From assembly GCF_003953935.1 (NCBI RefSeq), contig NZ_RXLQ01000001.1, positions 651,603-715,602 of the forward strand: a DNA stretch of 64,000 nucleotides, written 5' to 3'. The notes under the pieces were generated by a model. It saw only the letters and a list, made by a program, of their open reading frames with translations, was not told the origin of the DNA and made no database searches. The stretch comes from Massilia atriviolacea (lineage in GTDB: Bacteria > Pseudomonadota > Gammaproteobacteria > Burkholderiales > Burkholderiaceae_D). The position numbers were made by a program, and so were the translations under genes. Shown piece by piece: positions 7,897-15,400 of the stretch (positions are counted from its first letter, which is position 1; every line of letters begins with the position of its first letter).

Positions 7897-8682
7897 ATGA
7901 ACAGCGCCCTGCTGGTCGACCTGCAAACCTTCCTGATCGCCATGGCGCTGACCGTGCCGCGCAGCGCCGTCTGCCTGGCGATCCTGCCCGGCTTCAGCAA
8001 CCGCACGCTGCAAGGGATCATGCGCAACGCGGTGGCCTTCGCCATCGCCCTGCCGGCGCTGGCGCCGACCTACTTCGCGCTGCAGCAGTCCACCCCCGGC
8101 CTGCTGGGGGCCGCCGCGCTGGCGCTCAAGGAAGCCGGCATCGGCCTGCTGCTCGGCGTGATGCTGGCCATTCCGGTGTGGGTGGCGCAGTCGATCGGCT
8201 CGATCCTCGACACCCAGCGCTCGCCGATCCAGATCCCGTCCGGCGTCGACCAGGATGCCAGCGTGCTGGGCGGCATGCTGCTGCAGGCGACCGTGGTGCT
8301 GATGGTCGAGGCCGGCCTGTTCCTGGCGCTGGTGCGCATCCTGATCGAAAGCTACGGCCTGTGGCCGGCCATGAGCCTGACGCCGCCGTTCGAACCGGGC
8401 CACCTGGACCTGCTGATCCGCCGCTTCGGCGAATTCTTCTGGCACATCGCCGTCTACGGCGGCCCGGTCATCATTCCGCTGCTGATGGTCGACTTTGCGT
8501 TCGCCATCATCGGCATCTTCGCCGGCAACCTGCAGGTCTCGTTCATTTCGGCGCCGGTGAAAAGCCTGGCCGGGCTGCTGATCCTGCTGGTGTACTGGCC
8601 GATCTTTTCGCACTACGTGGCGGGCGACTTCGCGCGCATGCTCGACTTCATCCCGCACATGCTGGACTACGGCAGACAATGA
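7897..8682 (+). CDS. sctT: T3SS export gate protein SctT
   Basis: This encodes 261 residues with six or more hydrophobic segments, of the FliR/HrcT family. It closes the SctR-S-T helical gate. The conserved stretch SIGSILDTQRSPIQIPSG is about 105 residues from the start. The start ATG is three bases after the sctS stop, and the stop overlaps the sctU start (ATGA). Confidence 0.97.
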   Translation: MNSALLVDLQTFLIAMALTVPRSAVCLAILPGFSNRTLQGIMRNAVAFAIALPALAPTYFALQQSTPGLLGAAALALKEAGIGLLLGVMLAIPVWVAQSIGSILDTQRSPIQIPSGVDQDASVLGGMLLQATVVLMVEAGLFLALVRILIESYGLWPAMSLTPPFEPGHLDLLIRRFGEFFWHIAVYGGPVIIPLLMVDFAFAIIGIFAGNLQVSFISAPVKSLAGLLILLVYWPIFSHYVAGDFARMLDFIPHMLDYGRQ

Positions 8683-9785
8683 GCGACGACAAAACAGAAG
8701 AACCCACAGACAAGAAGCTGAGCGACGCCCGCGACAAGGGCCAGATCGCGATGAGCCGCGACCTGGCGCGCGTGGCGATGCTGATCGTCGTGGCCGAACT
8801 GGCGCTGGCCACCGAGCCGCAGTGGCGCGCGGCGCTCGACGCCCTGTTCGAGCTGTCGCTGCGCCAGGTCGGCCAGCCCTTCCATATAGCGATGCCGGCC
8901 GTGATCACCGCCGCCGGCAATCTGCTGCTGGCGGTGTTCGCGGTGTTCTTCGTGGTGTGCCTGGTGGTGGCATTCGCCTCCCACTGGGGCCAGTTCGGCA
9001 TCCTGATCGCGCCCCAGTCGCTCACGCCCTCGATCGACAAGATCAACCCTGTCAACGGCGTCAAGCAGCTGTTCGCCAAGAAGAAGATCGGCGAGCTGCT
9101 GATGGCGCTGATCAAGGCCATCAGCCTGGGGATCATCATCTGGTTCATGGTGCGCAAGCAGCTGCCGTCGATCCTGCAGATGTCCAACGGCGAACCGAAG
9201 GACATCTACTTCGGCTTCATCGCCCTGCTGCGCAGCGTGCTCCATCCGGTGGTGGGCGTGTGCCTGGTGCTGGCGATGATCGACTTCGCGCTGCAAAAGT
9301 ACTTTCACATCAAGTCGCTGCGGATGGACATGGAAGAGATCAAGCGCGAATACAAGGAGTCCGAAGGCGACGCCCACGTCAAGCAGGCGCGCAAGGGGCT
9401 GGCGATGCAGTGGGCCTCGGAATCGGCTCCGGCCAGGACCGCCGGCGCCAACGCGGTGGTGGTCAACCCGACCCACTTTGCGGTTGCGCTGTTTTACGAT
9501 CCGGCCGAGACGCCGGCGCCGCTGCTGCTGGCCAAGGGCAAGGACGACGTCGCCCAGGCCATGATCCGCGAGGCGCGCGCGCACGGCATCCCGGTGATCC
9601 GCCACGTCTGGCTGGCGCGCACCCTGTACGCCACCGGCCAGGCCGACCACTACGTGCCCCGCGCCAGCTACGAGTCGGTGGCCCAGGTGTACGCGGTGGT
9701 GCGGGAACTGATGGAGCAGGACGATGCCGGGCGCGAAGTCGAACTGGAAAGCCGTGGCGAACCGCCATCGTCCCATGCGCCCTGA
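8679..9785 (+). CDS. sctU: T3SS export switch protein SctU (autoprotease)
   Basis: This encodes 368 residues of the FlhB/HrcU family. Four membrane helices in the first 210 residues are followed by a cytoplasmic domain with the autocleavage motif NPTH (about 263-266). Cleavage between N and P switches substrate class. It begins MSDDKTEEPTDKKLSDARDKG, typical of the family. It is the last conserved export gene of the operon and overlaps a short ORF of unknown role at its 3' end. Confidence 0.97.
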   Translation: MSDDKTEEPTDKKLSDARDKGQIAMSRDLARVAMLIVVAELALATEPQWRAALDALFELSLRQVGQPFHIAMPAVITAAGNLLLAVFAVFFVVCLVVAFASHWGQFGILIAPQSLTPSIDKINPVNGVKQLFAKKKIGELLMALIKAISLGIIIWFMVRKQLPSILQMSNGEPKDIYFGFIALLRSVLHPVVGVCLVLAMIDFALQKYFHIKSLRMDMEEIKREYKESEGDAHVKQARKGLAMQWASESAPARTAGANAVVVNPTHFAVALFYDPAETPAPLLLAKGKDDVAQAMIREARAHGIPVIRHVWLARTLYATGQADHYVPRASYESVAQVYAVVRELMEQDDAGREVELESRGEPPSSHAP

Positions 9786-10161
9786 CCCGGTGATCCCGAT
9801 GGCCTGCGAGACCACGGTGCCGGCGGCCGCGCCGCCGACCGTGCCGCTGAGCGTGCTGGCGGTCGTCCCGGCGCCGCTGGCGCCGCTGGCGCCTGACGTG
9901 CTGCCGGCGCGCCGCGTGGCGCGTTCCGAGAACGTCGTCGGCGGCTGCGAAGAGCGCATGCACCACCTGGCGATGGTGCAGGGCAGTCCGGTGCCGCCGC
10001 TGCGCATGCACAGGGCTGCACGCGGCCCCATGATCGGGCCGGCCCGTGCGGGCAGCCGCGTCGAATGCCTGCGCCGCTGCGGCAGCGACGGCTTCTGCGA
10101 TCCGTCCAGCCCCAGCGGCTGCGGCGGCGAATACTGCCTGGCCGGCCGCGAGATTGTCTGA
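9775..10161 (+). CDS. Hypothetical protein, operon tail
   Basis: This is an open frame of 128 codons starting inside the end of sctU (11-base overlap). It is proline- and alanine-rich at the N-terminus. The C-terminal 35 residues hold six cysteines (ECLRRCGSDGFCDPSSP, then CGGEYCL). There is no signal peptide, and I recognise no family. Overlap with sctU suggests co-translation, and the C-terminal cysteine cluster is not what a random GC-rich frame usually gives. It could be an accessory or secreted protein of the T3SS, or a spurious frame. An earlier in-frame ATG at 9724 is possible. Confidence 0.45.
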   Translation: MRPDPVIPMACETTVPAAAPPTVPLSVLAVVPAPLAPLAPDVLPARRVARSENVVGGCEERMHHLAMVQGSPVPPLRMHRAARGPMIGPARAGSRVECLRRCGSDGFCDPSSPSGCGGEYCLAGREIV

Positions 10162-10182
10162 GCGGTGGTGTAAGCAGCGCCT

Positions 10183-10245
10183 GTTGCTTAACGCTCGTTG
10201 CTTAACGCTTGTTGCTTAACGCTCGTTGCTTAACGCTTGTTGCTC
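10183..10245. repeat. 14-base tandem repeat array
   Basis: Four full copies and a partial copy of gttgcttaacgctY (Y alternates c, t, c, t, so the true period may be 28). The array fills the gap between the operon end and the pilT-like gene. It runs into that gene, supplying its last codons and stop. Each unit carries a TAA when read on the - strand. Confidence 0.85.
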
Positions 10246-11324
10246 AACATTTCATGCAGCTCCAGCCGGTTGTAGGCCGAGCGCATCGCATCCTTGGTAC
10301 CGATCATCTTCTTGCCGACCAGCTGGGCCAGCACGTCGTTCAGGCTGCGCGACATATTGTCTTCCTTGCGCTTGAGGAAGTCGGCGATCAGGTGCATCTT
10401 GGACGGATCGCTGATCAGCGGCGCCACCTGCTGGTTGTGATTGAAGATCATCTCGCTGGCCAGCACGAAGTTCTGGCCGTCCTCGCTCGGCAGCAGGTTC
10501 TGGTAGATCACGCCCACCAGGGAATTGGCCAGCGCGGCGGCGCGCTGCGCCTGCTGCTCGGCCGGGAAGAACCCCAGCAGCTTGGAAATCGCGCCCAGCG
10601 CGCTGTTGGTATGCATGGTGGCCAGCACCAGGTGGCCCGATTCGCCGGCGTGCAGCACGGTGTCGGCGGTGTCGAAATCGCGGATCTCGCCCACCATCAG
10701 CACGTCCGGCTTTTGCCGCATCGCCTCGCGCAGGCCGCTCGAAAAACTGGCGGTATCGGTCGGCACTTCCTTTTGCGAGATGATGGCCTGGTCGCGCCGC
10801 AGGAAGTACTCGATCGGCTCCTCGATGGTCACGATGTGGGCGCTGCGGGTGCGGTTGATATGGTCCAGCAGCGCGGCCATGGTGGTGGTCTTGCCCGAGC
10901 CGGTCGGTCCGGTGACCAGGATCACGCCCTTGGTCGCTTCGAGCATGGTGCGCACGTAGCCCGGCAGCCCGGTCTTTTCGATCGAGATCGGCTCCATCGG
11001 CAGGCGCCGGATCGCGATGCCGATCGCGCGCCCGCCCGACATGCGGTACAGATTGCAGCGCAGGCGGCAATTGGTCAGCACGAAGGAACGGTCGATGGCG
11101 GCGTTGAGGATCTTGTCTTCCCAATCCTCGTCGATGGCCCCCAGCAGCGGCGTCATTTCCGCCAGCGTCACCGCTTCCTCGCCGGCGGCGGTCCAGCCGC
11201 GCGGCGTCTTGATCATGATGCGCGCGTCCTGCTCGATGTGAATGTCGGAGAACACCTCGCCCTGGTTGACCAGTGCAATCAGCTCGGACAGCAGGTCGCG
11301 TTCCGCCAAAAATTCATCGCTCAT
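10230..11324 (-). CDS. PilT/PilU-family pilus retraction ATPase
   Basis: This encodes 364 residues of the PilT/PilU branch of secretion ATPases. An N-terminal PAS-like domain (about 1-100, with VFSDIHIEQDARIMIKTPRG) precedes the RecA domain. Walker A is GPTGSGKTTTMAALL. An Asp box with TIEEPIEY follows, then Walker B (VLMVGEIRD) and the His box (LATMHTNSALGAISK). These ATPases depolymerise pilin. The C-terminus resembles PilU in length. It stands alone on the - strand between two T3SS units and presumably serves the type IVb pilus encoded at 18.5-29.1 kb. No hrp box of its own was found. The stop codon lies within a tandem repeat array. Confidence 0.9.
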   Translation of the reverse strand: MSDEFLAERDLLSELIALVNQGEVFSDIHIEQDARIMIKTPRGWTAAGEEAVTLAEMTPLLGAIDEDWEDKILNAAIDRSFVLTNCRLRCNLYRMSGGRAIGIAIRRLPMEPISIEKTGLPGYVRTMLEATKGVILVTGPTGSGKTTTMAALLDHINRTRSAHIVTIEEPIEYFLRRDQAIISQKEVPTDTASFSSGLREAMRQKPDVLMVGEIRDFDTADTVLHAGESGHLVLATMHTNSALGAISKLLGFFPAEQQAQRAAALANSLVGVIYQNLLPSEDGQNFVLASEMIFNHNQQVAPLISDPSKMHLIADFLKRKEDNMSRSLNDVLAQLVGKKMIGTKDAMRSAYNRLELHEMLSNKR

Positions 11325-11468
11325 ATGTATCCCGAAAAATGGCGCCCCGGCGGCGCCGCTGCCTCTTGCCCAGTGGCGGATGCAAAGCAAATCATACTTG
11401 CCCCACGCCACCGATTCCTCAACAAATCTCAGCGCAGGGCGGGAAGCGGCAAGTTTGGCGCCGGCGAC

Positions 11469-11497
11469 GGAACTTGTGCCCGTCCGGCGGTGACTCA
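11469..11497 (+). promoter_or_regulatory. hrp box 3, candidate pilin genes
   Basis: GGAACT (11469-11474), 16 bases, then TGACTCA (11491-11497). It matches the ACTCA half seen in the other boxes, with mismatches at the sixth base of the first half and the first two of the second. It lies 66 bases before the first 51-residue gene. Confidence 0.6.
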
Positions 11498-11563
11498 TGT
11501 AGGACCGCTGCGGCAATACATCGCCAAGGCGGCAATCTCAATCAACCACTTCAGGAGAACACC

Positions 11564-11719
11564 ATGGGTTTGTTAGTCGCGGGATCGGCAGCAGCAGGGA
11601 CGGCATCGGGTCTGATTTCGATCGGGGCCGGTATGGCAGCCAACGAGGCGCTGTCGGCGGCCGAGATGGCAGCGCAGATCCAGAAGAAGGCCAACACCGC
11701 TGCGGTGAACGCCATCTGA
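11564..11719 (+). CDS. Small secreted/pilin-like protein, copy 1
   Basis: This encodes 51 residues behind an excellent ribosome site (caggagaacacc). It starts MGLLVAGSAAAGTASGLISI and ends in an amphipathic helix (AAQIQKKANTAAVNAI). It is Ala/Gly-rich, has no Cys and no cleavable signal. A second gene 118 bases downstream encodes the identical protein. The hrp box, duplication, size and helical Ala-rich character suggest a highly expressed T3SS structural subunit such as the Hrp pilin (HrpA class). No other needle or pilin gene was found in the island. Hrp pilins are hypervariable, so sequence cannot prove this. Confidence 0.75.
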   Translation: MGLLVAGSAAAGTASGLISIGAGMAANEALSAAEMAAQIQKKANTAAVNAI

Positions 11720-11730
11720 GATCGCGCCTG

Positions 11731-11759
11731 GCGGCGCCGGCCCAAGCGGCCGGCGCCGC
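11731..11759. terminator. Strong hairpin between the duplicated genes
   Basis: Arms gcggcgccggcc (11731-11742) and ggccggcgccgc (11748-11759) pair perfectly over 12 bases with a 5-base loop. There is no T run, so it is more likely an mRNA-stabilising or partial attenuation hairpin than a full intrinsic terminator. Confidence 0.6.
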
Positions 11760-11836
11760 AACACGACGTGCGCAGTACCGCTGCGGCAGCGAACAGCCAA
11801 GGCGGCAATTTTCATCAACTATATCAGGAGAACATT

Positions 11837-11992
11837 ATGGGCTTGTTAGTCGCAGGATCGGCAGCAGCAGGGACGGCATCGGGTCTGATTTCGATCGGCG
11901 CCGGTATGGCAGCCAACGAGGCGCTGTCGGCGGCCGAGATGGCCGCGCAGATCCAGAAGAAGGCCAACACCGCTGCGGTGAACGCCATCTAA
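11837..11992 (+). CDS. Small secreted/pilin-like protein, copy 2
   Basis: This encodes the identical 51-residue product as the gene at 11564-11719, with a matching ribosome site (caggagaacatt). Silent third-position changes show that the two copies are under selection to keep the same protein. It probably raises the dosage of an abundant subunit. It is transcribed from the same hrp box by read-through of the inter-gene hairpin, because no box lies directly in front. Confidence 0.75.
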   Translation: MGLLVAGSAAAGTASGLISIGAGMAANEALSAAEMAAQIQKKANTAAVNAI

Positions 11993-12009
11993 GCACTCGC
12001 TTAGTCAGC

Positions 12010-12046
12010 GCCGGAGGCGGCACGACCTTGCCGCCTCCGGCATTTT
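12010..12046 (+). terminator. Rho-independent terminator
   Basis: Arms gccggaggcgg (12010-12020) and ccgcctccggc (12031-12041) form an 11-base stem followed by atttt. It lies directly after the second small gene. Confidence 0.75.
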
Positions 12047-12074
12047 CCAGCCTTGATCACGACAGGAGGCAACG

Positions 12075-12257
12075 ATGACCTATCTGAATGAGCGAACACA
12101 GCATTTGCCGGGCCCGGCCCGCAGCGGCGCGGGCGAATGGTCCACCGCACCCGGCGGCGACGCCGACCTGATCCGCTGGGCGGCGGCGCAGGGCCAGGCC
12201 CTGTCCAAGCTGCAGATCTTCAGCACCATGGCCAAGCAGGTCAACGAACAGCAGTAA
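12075..12257 (+). CDS. Small protein, possible T3SS accessory
   Basis: This encodes 60 residues behind a perfect ribosome site (caggaggcaacg). The N-terminal half is Gly/Pro-rich and disordered. The C-terminal 30 residues form an amphipathic helix (LIRWAAAQGQALSKLQIFST). There is no Cys. The shape is like a small secreted or rod/needle-associated protein, but I recognise no family. It lies after the terminator of the duplicated genes and is flanked by its own terminator, so it may depend on read-through from hrp box 3. Confidence 0.65.
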   Translation: MTYLNERTQHLPGPARSGAGEWSTAPGGDADLIRWAAAQGQALSKLQIFSTMAKQVNEQQ

Positions 12258-12262
12258 ACCGG

Positions 12263-12286
12263 CGCCGCCGGCAGGCGGCGTCTTTT
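12263..12286 (+). terminator. Intrinsic terminator
   Basis: Stem cgccgcc (12263-12269) with ggcggcg (12274-12280), loop ggca, followed by tctttt, directly after the 60-residue gene. Confidence 0.6.
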
Positions 12287-12402
12287 CCGGTACCGCATCC
12301 TGTCATACATCCCCCCTCTTCCCGCCATCGCCGATCTTTCCCCCTTCGTGCGCCTGCGGCCGGATCGCCTGTGAGGACCCGGCCGCCTGCCACCCCGCCG
12401 TG

Positions 12403-15400
12403 TTACTGGAAGTTATACGAGCGCAATTCGCGCGAGCCCTCGGCCTGCCTGAGCCCGAACATGCGCAGCCCGGATTGCACGCCGAAGCTGTCCTTTTCGG
12501 TCATTTTCTCGATGATCGCCAGCTTTTGCGGCAACCAGCTGCCGGCATCGGCCAGCAGGCGCCGTTGCTGCTCCTTGCAGTCGCCCGCGCCGAACATGCT
12601 GCCGCCCTGCCTGTCGATGTCCGAGAAGCTGTCGTACAGCGCGGCGGCCTCCGGCTTGATGCGCTGGCGCACCATGTACTTGAAGTTGGGACGCTCCTCG
12701 GCGCGCGCGGTGGCGATCAGCTCGTCGAGCTGGCGCGTGCCTTCCGCCAGGTCCTCCTCGGTAAAGGCGGCCCACATGGCCGGGCCGATCTCGGGCTTGT
12801 CGGCGCCGGGACCGCCCTTGTCGCGCACGTACTCGCTGGTCATGGTCCGGACCCACAGGTCGCGCTCCCGCTCGATCCTGCCCACCCAGGCCTCGGCGCT
12901 CGCAAACTCGACGTCCAGATAGGCGGCGCGGTTGATCAGTTTGCCGTCCTGGGTCGGCAAGCTCACCTTCACCGACTGGCTCTGTTCGCCCAGTACGGCC
13001 TGCATGGAAACCAGGTCCAGGCTGCCGCTCGACATGGCGCCCACCTTGCCGCTCTGCGCTTTGTTGCCTGGCGCCGCGCCGGGCGCGGGAGCGGCCTGCT
13101 CCTCCTTGGGCTTGGGGCCCTTTCCCACACCCGCGCCGAGGGTGGCGCCCAGGTTCAGGCTGGCGCCCGTGCCGAACTTGCGTGCAAGCAGGTTGACGGT
13201 GCCGCCGCGTTCCTTGACCTTGGTTTGCTGGCTCGAGGTGTTTTCGCCCGACAGGCTGATGCTGGCGCCGGCGCGCAGGCTGGCGCCGCCGGCCTTGCCC
13301 GACACGGCGGCCCCGAAGTCGACCGCCATTTTCTGGCGGTTGGTGGTGTTCTTGCTATCTTGCCAACCGACCGAGACGCCCTCGCCGAAGTCGCTGGCCA
13401 GCTTGCTCCACATCGCTTCCTCGGACAGGCCGTCGGCGCCGGCGTCGAGCAGGAAGGCCATCAGCTTGCGGGTGGTCTCGACCATGCCAGCATCGTCGTA
13501 GGCGACCGAGCCCCAATCCTTGTCGTTGCTGGCGCGGCTGGACTCCTTCATCGGCCGTTCGACCCGGAAGATGATGCCGCGCCCCTCGCTGCGTTCGAAG
13601 TCGACCGGGGTGGCGGTCGCCCCGCCGCCCGCCCTGAGCTTCATTCCCGCCTTCGACTCCTCGCTGCCGAGCTTGATGTCGTAGCCCACCTTCAGGCCGA
13701 CGCCGCCGAGGGCGCGATGCGACTTCGACGTGCCGAGGAAGATCTCGAAGCCATGGCCCGAACGCGCCAGCTCGAACGTGGCATGCCTGCCGAAATCGTA
13801 GCGCAGGTCGGCGCGCACGCCGAACACCATCGCGCCCGACATCGCATCGGCCACGATGGCCGAGGCCCCGACCGTGCTGAAGCCCTTGATCGCGCCGTCG
13901 CTCAGCTTGAGCCGCGAACCGGACTGCATTTTTCCGACCAGCTCGTTCAAGACGCTTGCCATGGCGGCGCGGGTCATGGTGGCCGGCTTCAGGTCGGCCG
14001 CCTGCTCCAGGTCGCGCGCCTCCTGCAACGCCGCCGTTACCTTGTCATGCGGCAGCTTGATGTGCGCGGCCAGATGGCGCACCAGGTCGAGCGTGACAGG
14101 CAGCTCGGCCAGGTCCGGCAAGGTCGAGCCGGTCGGCGCCGCCGCCAGCGCGGCAAAGGAAAAGCCGGACGGCGTTTTCTGCCTGGGCAGGCCGGCCCAG
14201 TCGTCGAGCAAGCCGGCCACGAGGCCGCGTTCTTCCTCGTCCAGGGGGTCGCGCGCCGCCGCCATGGCGCGCACGTCGTCGCGCAGCGTGACGCACGCGT
14301 GCTGGAAGGCGGCGCAGTATTTTTCGAGTTCCTTGGGGACGCTGCCCAGGTGGGTGCCCTGCACGCCCATCGACAGCCCCCGCAGCGGCGTCGTCCTGGC
14401 GCCCACCGCATTGGCCAGCTTCGCCACAGTCCCGCTGCGCTCGGCGCGCGGCACGGCCTTGCGCATGAATTTGTGCAGGCGCGCCGTCATCATTTTCTGG
14501 GTACTGCGCGGACCATCCTCGCGTGCCCCCTGGCGCCAGGCGAACAGGTCGCCCGTGGCCCTGGCCGCGTGCGCCGGTGCGGCCGGTCCAGCGCCGTCCA
14601 GGCGCGCGGCGCTGTGCTTGAGGACGCGGCTGGCGAGGGTGTCGCCCAGCTGGTCCGCGCGCGCCTGGGCCAGGATCGCGCGCGCGTGCCCGGGCGCCAC
14701 CGCCGCCAGCGCCGGCGCGGTCTCGCGCAGGGTGTCGGCCGCCTGCAGGAAGGCGCGCATGGCCTCGCGCTTGTCCCCCGCCGGCGGCGCGTCGTGCATG
14801 TTCTCGATCAGCAGCGCGAAACCGCGCTCGGTGCGCGCCAGCACTTCGGCGCTGCGCCAGGCCGCCACGGCCGCCGCGTCCGTGGGCGGCGCCGATGCGC
14901 CAGCCAGCTCGCTCCAGCGCATCGCGCCGCGCAGGTGGTGCAGCGCGGCCAGCGCCTGGGCCCCGCTGTGCGCATCGGGGGCGGCGCCGGCACGCACGCC
15001 GGCCGGCATCAGGGCGTGCGCCAGCATCAGCTCGCGGTCGAGTTTGTGCGGGCCGGCAGAGGCGGCGGGCGCCAGCAGCGCGTCGACCAGGTCGCCGGTT
15101 TCTTCGCTCTCGCCTAACTGCACGCCCAGCAGGCGGGCGAAGGCGGCCGGACTGCTCATCGCATACGCCATGTCGGGCGCGGCGCTGTCCTTGAGCACGG
15201 CGGCGCTGGCCTGCAGGGCGCGCCCGACGGCCGAGCTGCCCAGCGCCGGGGCCTTGGCCAGCAGGTCGTGCGGGGTGTCGGCGTGGTGCTGCGCCAGCGC
15301 CGGCTGGCGGCGCAACTGGTCGGCTGCCTGCAAAAAGGTGTGCAGGCTCTCGCGCTCGCGTTCTTCCGGCGCCTTGCACATGGTGTGCGCCAGCAGGACG

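Larger units (their letters stand above)
11507..11992 (+). repeat. Tandem duplication of a small gene with its leader
   Basis: Two units of about 210-220 bases (from about 11507 and about 11775) each hold a leader with ccaaggcggcaat and caggagaaca and a 156-base gene. The coding copies differ at only a few positions, all silent (including TGA versus TAA stops). This indicates a recent duplication or gene conversion under protein-level constraint. Only the first copy has an hrp box. Confidence 0.85.

Noticed and set aside
10140..10252. CRISPR-like array
   Set aside because: The repeats abut directly without spacers. It is a simple tandem array.
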